Origin: Marinifilum breve
GTDB taxonomy: Bacteria; Bacteroidota; Bacteroidia; Bacteroidales; Marinifilaceae
Direction: 5' to 3'
DNA: 49,685 bases
Assembly: GCF_003202155.1 (NCBI RefSeq)
Contig: NZ_QFLI01000016.1
Coordinates: forward strand, 1-49,685
Below the pieces are notes generated by a model. It saw only the letters and a program-made list of their open reading frames with translations, was not told where the DNA came from and did not search any database. Positions 8,544 through 17,587 of this stretch are shown one piece after another. Every line of letters starts with the position of its first letter. The stretch's first letter is position 1. Position numbers and translations under genes: made by a program.

Positions 8544-9148
8544 AGCTGAAGAAGCATTACTGTTGAAAAAATAACAACAAAACCTAATATAAAACCTGCA
8601 TATACCTGTAAAGGAGTGTGCAGGTTTAATTTTAATCGGGAGTATCCTAACAATCCTGCCAATAAAATTCCTGCAATAAAGTATACTCTTAACGAACCGG
8701 CATATAGAATGGTAAAACTCAATACCATTCCAATAAATCCACCAATACCAGCCATGTGAATGCTAATTTTCCATTTGGTAGAAATTAAAGCAATTACACC
8801 AATAGAAATAATTGCAGCCAATTGCAGGTGAGCAATAATTCTGGTAATTGGAAATTTCATTAAAAGATAAAATCCCAAGGCATAGAAAATAAGGGTAAAG
8901 ACCAATGGAACCGCTCTCTCCCTTCTTTCGCTTAAGCCATAATCCGAAACAAACTTTTGTGCCTTTAAAAGTGGAAGCACACTAATGGGAAGAAGCACGG
9001 TTGAAATTCCAACAATCAAATAAATAACACGAATCAATTGAGGCGGAGTAAAATCAAGAAAAGTGCCTGAGTGAAATATTACAAAAATGGAGTACAAAGG
9101 CATTAACATTGGGTGCACTACTCCTGAAATTATTCTTGAAAGATTCAT
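8537..9148 (-). CDS. PAP2-like integral membrane protein
   Basis: A 203-residue protein with about six hydrophobic helices and no signal peptide. Near the C-terminus SRLKLNLHTPLQVYAGFILG resembles the third phosphatase motif of the PAP2 superfamily (SR-x5-H-x3-D), but with Q in place of the usual D. KISIHMAGIGG may correspond to the second motif (PSGH). The first motif (K-x6-RP) is not evident, unless the SERRERAVPLVF loop stands for it. Thus it is PAP2-like and possibly not a normal lipid phosphatase. It sits tail to tail with the SPOR lipoprotein, and a TATCTTTG box lies upstream (9215-9222). Confidence 0.6.
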   Translation of the reverse strand: MNLSRIISGVVHPMLMPLYSIFVIFHSGTFLDFTPPQLIRVIYLIVGISTVLLPISVLPLLKAQKFVSDYGLSERRERAVPLVFTLIFYALGFYLLMKFPITRIIAHLQLAAIISIGVIALISTKWKISIHMAGIGGFIGMVLSFTILYAGSLRVYFIAGILLAGLLGYSRLKLNLHTPLQVYAGFILGFVVIFSTVMLLQLY

Positions 9149-9211
9149 ATTCTGTTAGAATTATACTATTTATTATCAGTCTTTAACCAACTGCTCTCTT
9201 AACAAAAGAAA

Positions 9212-9237
9212 GGTGCAAAGATAATTGTCTTTGCACC
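9212..9237 (-). terminator. rpoN terminator containing a possible promoter element
   Basis: A perfect 10-bp stem GGTGCAAAGA (9212-9221) / TCTTTGCACC (9228-9237) with a six-base loop follows the rpoN stop codon, with a T-rich tract after it on the minus strand. The downstream arm contains TATCTTTG, a good -7 element for the gene at 8537-9148, so the same bases may terminate one gene and start the next. Confidence 0.65.
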
Positions 9238-9262
9238 AATTCGAATTATAATTAATTCTTTT

Positions 9263-10717
9263 TTACAATTCCTTTCTTAAACGAGCAACCGGAATGTTCA
9301 ATTGCTCACGATATTTCGCCACTGTTCTACGTGCTATTTTGTAGGACTTCTCCTTTAAAATTGCAGCCAACTTATCATCGGTTAATGGCTTTTTCTTATC
9401 CTCATTGTCTACACACTCCTGAAGAATCTTCTTGATTTCACGAGTAGAAACTTCCTCTCCCGTATCTGTTTGCAAACCTTCCGAGAAAAAATATTTCAAT
9501 GAGAAAATACCAAAATGTGTTTGAATGTATTTGGAATTCGACACACGAGAGATGGTTGAGATATCCAATCCTGTGATATCAGCAATGTCTTTCAGAATCA
9601 TTGGCTTCAACTTTCTCTCATCACCTTCCATGAAATACTCTCTCTGAAACTCAATAATAGCATTCATACTTATCATCAAGGTATTCTGACGTTGTTTAAT
9701 TGCATCGATAAACCATTTTGCAGAATCGAGTTTTTGCTTTACAAACATCACTGCATCTTTCTGCTCTTTGCTTTGATTCTTTTTGTTGCCAGCATAATCC
9801 TGAATCATTTCAGAATAGGTACGACTAACATGCAATTCCGGAACATTACGTGCATTTAGACTTAATCTCAAATCACCATCTTCCTCCTCCAAAATAAAAT
9901 CGGGAATAATGGTTGGCGATGCTTTAACCATTGGATTGTTGAAAGCAGACCCTGGTTTTGGATTCAATTTCAGAATCTCATCAATTGCACATTTAAAATC
10001 TTCATCGTTGGCACCAACGCGCTTCTGAATTTTATCGTAATGCTTCTTGGTAAATTCATCGAAATGCTTCTTCAGGATCAAATGAGCCAACTTTACATCA
10101 GGGTTGTGCTTTCCCTTTCGGGATATTTGAAGCAACAAACATTCTTGTAAATCACGAGCTCCAACTCCTGCAGGATCAAAATCCTGAATAACACGAAGCA
10201 GCTCTACCAACTCTTCAAACGAAGTTTCGATTCCTGTTGAGAAAGCCAAATCATCTACAATACTATCTATATCTCTTCTCAGGTAACCATCTTCATCGAT
10301 GTTACCAATCAGATATTCGGTTAACGCAGCTTTTTCAGGTTCCAATATTCTCAATCCCAACTGAGAAATCAACAATTCATGAAAAGTAGTTCCTCCCGAA
10401 AAAGGAATTTCCTCGTGCTTATCGTCTTTTGAATAATTTTGTGCCGATAATTTATAGGATGGAATATCCTCGTCGTTCATGTAATCCTCTAAAGTAAATT
10501 CTTCTTTATCGGTATCACGATCGTTTGTATCTTCTGTTTGGGCTGAATCTTGAAACTCTTCTACTTTTTCGCCTTCTTCAAGAACCGGATTTTCTTCCAA
10601 TTCCTTCTTAATTCTCTCCTCAAGCTGCAAAGTTGGAAGTTCCAACAGCTTTATCACCTGTATTTGCTGGGGCGATAACTTTTGTAATAATTTTTGCTGT
10701 AAACTTTGCTTTAGCAT
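9263..10717 (-). CDS. rpoN: RNA polymerase sigma-54 factor
   Basis: Alternative sigma factor that needs AAA+ activator proteins to open promoters of the -24/-12 type. All three regions are visible: the glutamine- and leucine-rich activator region I (MLKQSLQQKLLQKLSPQQIQVIKLLELP...), an acidic region II (about 50-95), the core-binding domain, a helix-turn-helix, and the RpoN box ARRTVAKYRE at 462-471. Length (484) is normal. The gene is alone with its own terminator. No sigma-54 activator is seen in the window, so its targets lie elsewhere. Confidence 0.95.
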   Translation of the reverse strand: MLKQSLQQKLLQKLSPQQIQVIKLLELPTLQLEERIKKELEENPVLEEGEKVEEFQDSAQTEDTNDRDTDKEEFTLEDYMNDEDIPSYKLSAQNYSKDDKHEEIPFSGGTTFHELLISQLGLRILEPEKAALTEYLIGNIDEDGYLRRDIDSIVDDLAFSTGIETSFEELVELLRVIQDFDPAGVGARDLQECLLLQISRKGKHNPDVKLAHLILKKHFDEFTKKHYDKIQKRVGANDEDFKCAIDEILKLNPKPGSAFNNPMVKASPTIIPDFILEEEDGDLRLSLNARNVPELHVSRTYSEMIQDYAGNKKNQSKEQKDAVMFVKQKLDSAKWFIDAIKQRQNTLMISMNAIIEFQREYFMEGDERKLKPMILKDIADITGLDISTISRVSNSKYIQTHFGIFSLKYFFSEGLQTDTGEEVSTREIKKILQECVDNEDKKKPLTDDKLAAILKEKSYKIARRTVAKYREQLNIPVARLRKEL

Positions 10718-10954
10718 TCTGTTTCGTGTTCTGGTTTAGTCGAAGCAAGATACATAATCTGCGCTGAACTCACAAATATCAAGCCAAAGCGAAAAAGTTA
10801 AAAAAGATTAAAGGAAATGGCGAACAGCAATCAGCTTTCGGTATTGTTAGTTTCATGCTCAGACTTCAGTTCGGTGTACGAGTAATTCCCATAAGAGTTT
10901 ATTGATTAAGACGCAGATCATTTTATTGATGTATTAAAGTTTTGTATACATTAT

Positions 10955-10972
10955 ATATAGGTATACCTATAT
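10955..10972. promoter_or_regulatory. 18-bp perfect palindrome
   Basis: ATATAGGTATACCTATAT is its own reverse complement, the shape expected for a dimeric repressor site. The half-sites AGGTA/TACCT recur with wider spacing 40-60 bp before the start of the gene at 11319 (GGTAAGTAAGCATACC). No regulator gene is adjacent, so the link is a guess. Confidence 0.3.
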
Positions 10973-11106
10973 TCGTTGCAGGAAACCAAAACTCTTTTCT
11001 CAACTGTGCTGTTGCGATAATTTTAGCCCTTTGTTCGCTCCTCTCACTACTGACTAGGCTATAAAGATGACGCTTCGCTGGTGCTTGATTCACAAGAAAT
11101 ATTAAA

Positions 11107-11154
11107 AATCCGCAATAATACTATTCAATCCGTGTAATCTGCTTCCCAATAAAA
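11107..11154. repeat. Diverged intergenic repeat, copy 1
   Basis: Shares the string CTATTCAAyCyGkGTAATCTG and the following CCAATAAAAA with 11787-11836. The two copies flank the isolated gene at 11319. It resembles an old dispersed element; identity looks like about 70-75 percent by eye. Confidence 0.4.
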
Positions 11155-11318
11155 ACATTTGACACATAAAGTCATTTTTATTTAAAGCTTGATTAGTCAG
11201 TTGATATACAATGATATATTTTATTCAATGAATTAACTCTAATTTTAATTGTATCAATAAGGTAAGTAAGCATACCTATTCATTAACAATTTTTATTAAC
11301 CTTTTTAAATTAAATATT

Positions 11319-11669
11319 ATGAGTAAAGTGAATACAGCAATCGACATGAAAAAACTAAGTAAAAACTTAGTTGAATCAAGCAGTTCTCAACATGCAGAAA
11401 TTAAGCCTGGCGGATATACTACATTCTATGGGAAAGAAGGAAGAAACTATATTCTAGCTTTAACTGACATGGATGCATCATATCCTGCAACTATTGAAGT
11501 ATTTGATATGGATTGGGGACACCTTGTAGAAACCGTTGTAATTGAAGCCATTCAAACTGAAACTACAATGGTTAAGATGGAGAAAGGCAATGGAATTCGT
11601 GTCTATAACCAATCAAATGCAGAATCTCCAGGAAGACCTTGTATAAATGCAAGTCTTTATCCTGCATAA
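11319..11669 (+). CDS. Small protein of unknown function
   Basis: I do not recognise this 116-residue protein. It has no signal peptide or membrane segment. After a polar, lysine- and serine-rich N-terminus (1-25) comes a part predicted to be mainly beta strand (GGYTTFYGKEGRNYILALTDMD, ATIEVFDMDWGHLVETVVIEA), ending GRPCINASLYPA with a single cysteine. It stands alone between long gaps with diverged repeats on both sides and a palindrome upstream, which is the context of an accessory or recently acquired gene. Upstream sequence before the ATG is A/T-rich, as usual for translation starts in this phylum. Confidence 0.7.
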   Translation: MSKVNTAIDMKKLSKNLVESSSSQHAEIKPGGYTTFYGKEGRNYILALTDMDASYPATIEVFDMDWGHLVETVVIEAIQTETTMVKMEKGNGIRVYNQSNAESPGRPCINASLYPA

Positions 11670-11786
11670 AGCATTCAGTACTTTTGATGATTAGCTATAT
11701 AAAGGGTGGGATAGTAATATCCTGCTCTTTTGTTATATACTCCAGTAATCTATCTGCATTATATCAAAGTGTTTACCTCATACTTA

Positions 11787-11836
11787 AAATTCGAGATAAT
11801 CCTATTCAACCTGGGTAATCTGTGTACCAATAAAAA
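11787..11836. repeat. Diverged intergenic repeat, copy 2
   Basis: Second copy of the element at 11107-11154, in the same orientation, 680 bp away and on the other side of the orphan gene. Its right end runs into the asnS terminator. Confidence 0.4.
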
Positions 11837-11859
11837 ACCGCATCACAAAAGTGACACGG
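11832..11859 (-). terminator. Terminator of asnS
   Basis: On the minus strand CCG-TG-TCAC, loop TTTT, GTGA-TG-CGG folds with a small internal loop and is followed by six T. It lies about 75 bp past the asnS stop codon. Confidence 0.55.
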
Positions 11860-11932
11860 CTTCATACATTATTTATCTTTTTATTGATACCCTCACTTAG
11901 AGTGAGAGCATCAAATCATTCCATATTTCTTT

Positions 11933-13378
11933 CTAGAATTCCGCATTTTTTGGAGTTCTTGGGAAAGGAATTACGTCGCGGATGTTACCCATACCAGTAA
12001 CAAACAACATCATTCTTTCAAAACCAAGACCAAAACCAGCGTGAGTTGCAGATCCGAAACGACGAGTATCTAGGTACCAATCCATTTCTTCAGCAGGAAC
12101 ATCCATTTCCTTCATTCTGGTTGTTAATTTCTCAAGATCTTCCTCACGTTGCGATCCACCAACAATTTCACCAATACCTGGGAACAAGATATCCATTGCA
12201 GCAACAGTTTTTCCATCATCGTTCTGCTTCATATAGAATGCCTTGATATCCTTAGGATAATCTATCAGGATAACTGGTTTCTTGAATTTCTTCTCAACCA
12301 AATATCTTTCGTGCTCCGATTGCAAGTCAGCTCCCCAACCTTCAATCAAGTACTGGAATTTCTTCTTCTTGTTTGGCTTAGAGTTACGAAGAATGTCGAT
12401 AGCCTCAGTATAAGTCAAACGAACAAAGTCGTTCTCTAATACAAACTTCAATTTCTCGATCAACTCCATCTGACGATCTTCTGCTTTCAAACCTTTTTCT
12501 TCTTCTTGCAAGCGCTTGCTCAAGAACTGAAGGTCTTCCATACAGTTATCCAAAGCATATTTAATCATATACTTCAAGAATTCTTCAGCCAAATCCATGT
12601 TATCTTTGATATCATAGAATGCCATTTCAGGCTCAATCATCCAGAACTCAGCCAAGTGACGAGTTGTGTTTGAGTTTTCGGCACGGAAAGTAGGACCAAA
12701 AGTGTAAATCTCACCCAAAGCCATAGCTCCCAACTCACCTTCTAGCTGACCAGAAACGGTAAGGTTGGTTTCTTTTCCGAAGAAATCTTCTTTATAGTTG
12801 ATTGTTCCATCCTCGTTTAAAGGTGGATTTTTAGGATCAAGAGTTGATACTCTAAACATTTCACCAGCACCTTCGGCATCTGAACCTGTAATTAATGGAG
12901 TATGCATGTAGTAGAATCCTTTCTTGTTGAAGAACTCATGTACTGCATAAGCCATTGCATGACGAATACGGAATACTGCACTAAATGTATTGGTACGGAA
13001 ACGCAAGTGCGCCTTTTCTCTTAAGAACTCTAAAGAGTGTTTTTTAGGTTGTAATGGATACTTTTCAGGATCGGCAACACCTAATACCTCGATATTTTTA
13101 GCAGCAATCTCAACAGATTGTCCACTACCTTGCGATTCTATAATTTCTCCATCAACCGAAATGGCTGCACCAGTTGTGATCTTTTTCAACAAGTCCTCAT
13201 TAAAATTAGGAACATCAACAACTACCTGAAGATTTTGAATAGTAGAACCATCATTTAAAGCCACGAAATTAATTTGTTTATTACCGCGCTTTGTTCTTAC
13301 CCATCCTTTCACATTCACCGTACTGCCTGCTTCTGCAGAAGCCAACAGATCTTTGATCTTAATTCTTTTCTGTTCCAT
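11933..13378 (-). CDS. asnS: Asparaginyl-tRNA synthetase
   Basis: Class IIb synthetase charging tRNA-Asn. The N-terminal OB-fold anticodon-binding domain ([23 protein letters not shown], about 20-110) precedes the catalytic core, with motif 2 [17 protein letters not shown] near 231 and motif 3 [10 protein letters not shown] near 450. It distinguishes from AspRS by the [11 protein letters not shown] segment and overall pattern. Length (481) is normal, slightly above the E. coli enzyme. It stands alone, divergent from the HU-like gene across a long gap. Confidence 0.96.
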   Translation of the reverse strand: MEQKRIKIKDLLASAEAGSTVNVKGWVRTKRGNKQINFVALNDGSTIQNLQVVVDVPNFNEDLLKKITTGAAISVDGEIIESQGSGQSVEIAAKNIEVLGVADPEKYPLQPKKHSLEFLREKAHLRFRTNTFSAVFRIRHAMAYAVHEFFNKKGFYYMHTPLITGSDAEGAGEMFRVSTLDPKNPPLNEDGTINYKEDFFGKETNLTVSGQLEGELGAMALGEIYTFGPTFRAENSNTTRHLAEFWMIEPEMAFYDIKDNMDLAEEFLKYMIKYALDNCMEDLQFLSKRLQEEEKGLKAEDRQMELIEKLKFVLENDFVRLTYTEAIDILRNSKPNKKKKFQYLIEGWGADLQSEHERYLVEKKFKKPVILIDYPKDIKAFYMKQNDDGKTVAAMDILFPGIGEIVGGSQREEDLEKLTTRMKEMDVPAEEMDWYLDTRRFGSATHAGFGLGFERMMLFVTGMGNIRDVIPFPRTPKNAEF

Positions 13379-14169
13379 TTTAATTAATACTTAATGAGAC
13401 TTTTAGCTATCAGCACCAAGCTGACAACTCTCAGCTATTCCCATTCTCAAACAAGAATAACTTATTCTAAATATTTCTATTTGTGAACGATAATGCATCA
13501 AAAAATCACTTTGCGCAAAATCGAACTACAAAAATATAAAAATTGATTGCAATACGGTTTACTCATTGCTAATTAATTGAAAAAAAGAGGAAATAGATTT
13601 ATTATCTATATCATGTATTCCACATTACAATACCTGCTTTCGTATATCCACAAAACAAGAATTAAAATAACTGTATGATTAGACAATAATGAGTTTCATC
13701 GCTTTTTCAAGTTGAGTTTTTCCCTCCTAGGGAACCGTAGCGAAGCGGAGCTCGTGAACGCATTAAAATAAAGGCCACTTGTGAACCAAATCCCGACAGG
13801 GAAAAGGGTGAAATAAAACAATATATTCAAAATACACCCTTCTGGCTGCCGCCTCCCGAAAGTTTTCGGGATTCCCTGGAAGGGAAGAATTCCTAAATAA
13901 ACCTTTCTATTGTTTTTTAAACTATGTTTTCAATCCTTGATTCGCATATCAATTCAATTCCTATAATAAGGGCTTGATTACATTAGATACCTTGCTTTTA
14001 AACAAAACCTACGTACAAAAGCAATTAAACGTACTTAGGTTTTATAATTATTACCATGGTCATAATATATTTTTATCATGTTAATAATTATTTTTTACCA
14101 TGCTCAAATTTTGATAACTTAAGGTAGTTTTAATTAAAACCTAAGTTCATTTTAAAGTAAAGATACTGT
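13379..14169. other. Long intergenic gap with a GC-rich hairpin island
   Basis: Between the divergent asnS and HU-like genes there is no credible coding frame. Most is AT-rich, but 13720-13886 is a distinctly GC-richer island bounded by two similar hairpins (separate entry). The promoter of the HU-like gene must lie in the right part, where ACCATG occurs twice (14053 and 14097), once within a palindromic ACCATGGT. Confidence 0.6.
13720..13886. repeat. Hairpin-bounded GC-rich element, possible dispersed non-coding repeat
   Basis: The 167-bp island begins with hairpin TTCCCTCCTAGGGAA (13720-13734) and ends with hairpin TTCCCTGGAAGGGAA (13872-13886); a third hairpin, CCCGAAAGTTTTCGGG, is at 13855-13870. 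Its base composition differs sharply from the flanks. The design suggests a small non-autonomous mobile element or structured RNA. No other copy is seen in the window. Confidence 0.45.
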
Positions 14170-14565
14170 ATGAGTGTTGAATACAAAGTGGTAAAAATAG
14201 TTCCTCCTAGCAAAAAGGAAGAAGATTGTAAACCTTATTATCCAAGAATTACCAAAAGAGCCAAAAAGGATTTAAGAGATTTGGCTGAGGATATTTCTCA
14301 AATGTCAACCTTTAGTACCATTGATGTAATTGGAGTTTTGGAAGCATTTACCAGCTTAATTCCGCATTATTTAAAAGATAATTGTTCTGTTGAACTAGGT
14401 GATTTGGGTACATTCTCATTGCATATTAATGCTGAGGGGTCAGAATCTCCAGAGAAAGTTAGTCGCCACAATGTTAAAGGGGTAAAGATGGCGTTCCGAC
14501 CTAGTACAAGAGTAAAGAAAGATTTGCAAAATACTAGCTTTAAGAAGTTGCCTACGAAAAAATGA
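14170..14565 (+). CDS. HU-related DNA-binding protein
   Basis: A 131-residue protein of the HU-related family typical of Bacteroidales (TIGR01201 type). The first 25 residues (MSVEYKVVKIVPPSKKEEDCKPYYP) are the extra strand found in that family; the HU fold follows, with a dimerising helical part (DLAEDISQMSTFSTIDVIGVLEAF), the strand VELGDLGTFSLHI, and a C-terminal VKGVKMAFRPSTRVKKDLQ. Members bind DNA without strong sequence preference and help fold the nucleoid. The DNA-contacting arm, between SESPEKVSRHNVKG, is short. It stands alone. Confidence 0.88.
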   Translation: MSVEYKVVKIVPPSKKEEDCKPYYPRITKRAKKDLRDLAEDISQMSTFSTIDVIGVLEAFTSLIPHYLKDNCSVELGDLGTFSLHINAEGSESPEKVSRHNVKGVKMAFRPSTRVKKDLQNTSFKKLPTKK

Positions 14566-14761
14566 ATCATTACTAAAGTCATCAATTAGTATATAAGCCC
14601 TTTAATGCGCTAATAAATATTTTTTTCCAGATTTTTTACTATTTCATAAATAATTGATTTTCTGGAACATTATATCCAAGATTATAAAATAACATATTTG
14701 GGGTTTATGATTTTTTTGCAAGATTACTATCTTTAGATCTTGCATCAATCAAAGTAAATCA

Positions 14762-16420
14762 ATGATTCAAAACAAGTTAGTCAATTCCATTCAGGAAACG
14801 ATTCAGAAAAACTGGGAACACCCAGCTTTTACAAACTACCAAAAAGACACAATTACATTTCAGGAAGTAGCCCAGCGAATTCAGTGGATGCACTTTCTGT
14901 TTAAAGAACTGGGAATTAAAAAAGGTGATAAAGTTGCAGTTATTGGTCGCAACCTAAACAACTGGGCAGTTACCTATTTGGGTACCATTACTTATGGTGC
15001 GGTAATTGTTCCTATTCTGCCTGATTTTAATTCTAGTGATATTCACCATATTGTTACTCATTCAGAATCGAAATTGCTTTTTGCTACCGAGAACATTTTC
15101 AATAAAATTGATGATGACAAAATGAAAAAGCTAATGGGGATCATTTCTCTTGGAGAGTTTGAACCTCTTTGCTCATCATGCGATAAGCTGAATAAGGCAA
15201 TAGAAAAAGCAAATAAAAAATCGAAGGAAGTGGAGGCAAGCAAGGATAAATTAAACTTTGCCGATCCTAAAGAAGATGATATTGCAGTTCTTTCCTATAC
15301 CTCCGGTACTTCGGGATTCTCGAAAGGTGTAATGTTGCCTTACAAAAGTTTGTATTCAAACGTAAAAATTGGTTTCGATCATATCGATCTGAATCCACAA
15401 GATAAAGTAGTTTCATTCCTACCATTGGCCCATGTATTTGGTTGTTTGTTCGAATTCTTAACCGAATTTTGCTGCGGATGTCATGTGGTATTTTTATCGC
15501 GTGTTCCTACTCCACAAATTATTACCAAAGCTTTTCAGGATGTTCAACCTAAGCTGATTTGTTTGGTTCCCCTGATTATGGAAAAAATCTACAAGAAAAG
15601 AATTCTGCCAGTATTGGAAAGCCGCAGGGTAAAACTGATGCTTAAAATTCCATTGCTGGAGAAGAAAATCTATAAAAAAATAAGAACCTCGTTGATTGAA
15701 ACATTTGGAGGTAAGTTTATTGAGGTCATTATTGGTGGTGCTGCTTTAAACAAAGAAGTTGAAGATTTCTTGAAGAAAATAGAATTTCCTTTTACTGTTG
15801 GATATGGAATGACAGAGTGTGGTCCGCTAATTAGTTACAGTCCTACACAAAAATTCAGATCGCACTCGTGTGGTGAGGTGGTTGATCGTATGCAGGTACG
15901 AATCGAATCGGAAGATCCGTATAAGGTGGTTGGCGAAATTCAGGTGAAAGGTGATAATGTAATGAAAGGATACTACAAAAATCCTGAAGCTACTGCCGAA
16001 GCCATGACCGAAGATGGTTGGTTACGCACCGGTGATTTGGGAATTATTGATGCCGACGATACAATATATATACGTGGTAGAAGTAAAAACATGCTTTTAG
16101 GACCATCGGGCCAAAACATTTACCCGGAAGAAATTGAAGCGGCATTAAATAATATGCCATTTGTTCAGGAATCGATAGTTACCGATGATAAGGATCACAA
16201 ATTAATTGCTTTAATCTATCCGGATTACGAAGCTTGTGATGCAGAGGGATTGAATAAAGAGGAAATTCAGCAAGCATTAGATAAGGACAAGCAGATTATT
16301 AACAAATCTTTACCTTCTTACATGAAAGTTTCGAGAATCATCCTGTTTCCTGAAGAATTTAAGAAAACTCCTAAGCGAAATATTAAACGATATTTGTATA
16401 CAAATTTGTATCGCGAATAA
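14762..16420 (+). CDS. AMP-forming acyl-CoA synthetase (long-chain type)
   Basis: Activates a carboxylic acid, most likely a long-chain fatty acid, as an adenylate and then a CoA thioester. The AMP-binding signature reads YTSGTSGFSKGV (residues about 178-189); the usual TxPKG is changed to SFSKG. Other family motifs are GYGMTECGPLIS near 349, the hinge GWLRTGDLG near 419, and the C-terminal catalytic lysine region FKKTPKRNIKRYL. Length (552) is in the range of bacterial FadD-like enzymes. There is no signal peptide. Nearby genes do not name a pathway. An aryl or other acid substrate cannot be excluded. Confidence 0.85.
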   Translation: MIQNKLVNSIQETIQKNWEHPAFTNYQKDTITFQEVAQRIQWMHFLFKELGIKKGDKVAVIGRNLNNWAVTYLGTITYGAVIVPILPDFNSSDIHHIVTHSESKLLFATENIFNKIDDDKMKKLMGIISLGEFEPLCSSCDKLNKAIEKANKKSKEVEASKDKLNFADPKEDDIAVLSYTSGTSGFSKGVMLPYKSLYSNVKIGFDHIDLNPQDKVVSFLPLAHVFGCLFEFLTEFCCGCHVVFLSRVPTPQIITKAFQDVQPKLICLVPLIMEKIYKKRILPVLESRRVKLMLKIPLLEKKIYKKIRTSLIETFGGKFIEVIIGGAALNKEVEDFLKKIEFPFTVGYGMTECGPLISYSPTQKFRSHSCGEVVDRMQVRIESEDPYKVVGEIQVKGDNVMKGYYKNPEATAEAMTEDGWLRTGDLGIIDADDTIYIRGRSKNMLLGPSGQNIYPEEIEAALNNMPFVQESIVTDDKDHKLIALIYPDYEACDAEGLNKEEIQQALDKDKQIINKSLPSYMKVSRIILFPEEFKKTPKRNIKRYLYTNLYRE

Positions 16421-16425
16421 AAAGA

Positions 16426-16457
16426 AAGCCGATCTGTTTAGATCGGCTTATTTTTTA
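16426..16457. terminator. Bidirectional terminator overlapping a stop codon
   Basis: Perfect 10-bp stem AAGCCGATCT (16426-16435) / AGATCGGCTT (16440-16449) with loop GTTT and a T tract on the right. It ends the acyl-CoA synthetase. The stop codon of the opposite gene (16448-16450) lies in its right arm, so both convergent genes share it. Confidence 0.8.
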
Positions 16458-17305
16458 AACAATCCTCTTTGCAATTTTGTGCGATGATTTAATTTGAATA
16501 CCAAATCAACTACAGGCATTAAGAACAATTGTGTTTTTGCATCATTATTTAAATAGTAAGTTTTGTATCCTCCCGATACTGAAAACTTACTGTTCTTATG
16601 CCAATGTATTTTCCCTTGACTCTCTATTGCATATTCTCCTCCAAAATCGATATTATAATAGTCGGCCGAAATTGAAAAGTTAAAATTCCTGTAAACATTT
16701 CCCACCAACTCTAAACCTGCAAAGTATACTTTCTGATCATCGTAGTAAGAACCCGATCGTTGATACAAGAAATAGTAATCCAATTTTGGAAAATTATCAT
16801 CGCCAGCCTTCAAGGAAAAGTCGAAACCAACACGAGCTGTTAGTACCAAATCGGGTATGCGAATAAAACAATCTTCAGGTTGCGGATTGAGTATTCGGCT
16901 CAATATCAATTCATTTCTAAATGTGAATATATGCGGAACATCGGCAGTTTCGGGAATTTGATCCTTAAACCCCGAACTTTTTGCCCATTTTAATCCCAAA
17001 GTTGGATAATAGAATGTATGCTGACTTGATAGAATGGTATTCTTACCCAGCCATTGGTGTTTGAATCCAATATTGGGTGCCAATGGAAAAAGTAACAATT
17101 CCGTATTCAATTCTGTCTTAGGATAATTACCATACCTACTTTTTGCCAAAGCACTTAAATGTATTTCTCCCATTGGAACCACCTTCGCTCCTCTATCAGT
17201 CCACGAGCTATAATAATCAACTCTTTTTCCAGGAACAGGTGATTGTGCTTTTGATACAAATACGCAGCAAAAACATATTACTGACAAACAAATTAACTTT
17301 CTCAT
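16448..17305 (-). CDS. Exported protein, probable outer-membrane beta-barrel
   Basis: No family recognised with certainty. The 285-residue product has a clear signal peptide (MRKLICLSVICFCCVFVSKAQ, cleaved after KAQ). The mature chain is rich in aromatic residues in alternating patterns, for example YYFLYQRSGSYYDD, FNFSISADYYNIDFGG and SKFSVSGGYKTYYLNN, which is typical of outer-membrane barrels of about 10-12 strands. It ends NHRTKLQRGLFKK, without the usual terminal aromatic. It could be a small transporter or an assembly factor. It is alone, divergent from the TetR gene. Confidence 0.65.
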   Translation of the reverse strand: MRKLICLSVICFCCVFVSKAQSPVPGKRVDYYSSWTDRGAKVVPMGEIHLSALAKSRYGNYPKTELNTELLLFPLAPNIGFKHQWLGKNTILSSQHTFYYPTLGLKWAKSSGFKDQIPETADVPHIFTFRNELILSRILNPQPEDCFIRIPDLVLTARVGFDFSLKAGDDNFPKLDYYFLYQRSGSYYDDQKVYFAGLELVGNVYRNFNFSISADYYNIDFGGEYAIESQGKIHWHKNSKFSVSGGYKTYYLNNDAKTQLFLMPVVDLVFKLNHRTKLQRGLFKK

Positions 17306-17532
17306 TGGTTATAGCTTTAAATAGTAAGCGTAAAATTCTGCATTTTATTATAAAAACCGAACGAATTTTGTGCAAATGTTAAAACCGTTTCATTTATGCC
17401 ATTTACCGATAAAAATGAAATGGTTACCTAATTAATGGTAATTAGGCATTCTTCAAACTCTATTTTTATAGTGCATAAATAAATCTCAATTGCTGAAATA
17501 CTGTATGTTAACAAAATTTAACTTTAAACACA

Positions 17533-17560
17533 GGAAACTTTCAGAACTTTTATAGTTTCC
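17533..17560. promoter_or_regulatory. Inverted repeat upstream of tetR, candidate operator
   Basis: GGAAACT (17533-17539) and AGTTTCC (17554-17560) form a perfect 7-bp inverted repeat with a 14-base centre, ending 16 bases before the -7 box. A regulator dimer bound here would cover the promoter, fitting autoregulation of the efflux operon by its TetR protein. Confidence 0.4.
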
Positions 17561-17575
17561 ATAGTGTTATGTGAT

Positions 17576-17583
17576 TATATTTG
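17576..17583 (+). promoter_or_regulatory. Likely -7 element of the efflux operon
   Basis: TATATTTG matches TAnnTTTG and ends four bases before the ATG at 17588. Because it lies downstream of an alternative ATG at 17564, it supports the later start for the TetR protein. Confidence 0.4.
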
Positions 17584-17587
17584 CAAA

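Larger units (their letters stand above)
10718..11318. other. Long intergenic gap with palindrome and dispersed repeat
   Basis: No convincing gene is seen in these 600 bases. The gap holds an 18-bp perfect palindrome (10955-10972), a GC-richer stretch around 11020-11090 of unknown nature, one copy of a diverged repeat (11107-11154) found again at 11787-11836, and an AGGTA...TACCT half-site pair (11260-11278) near the next gene. Confidence 0.5.

Noticed and set aside
11319-11669. RiPP precursor with a PGG cleavage site
   Set aside because: The Gly-Gly lies in a predicted strand at residue 31-32 without the L-12/E-8/L-7 pattern, and the rest looks like a folded domain.
17508-17522. Phased TTAAC pair upstream of tetR
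   Set aside because: The spacing is 10 bp, not 11, and the region is AT-rich; it does not fit the Pho-box pattern.
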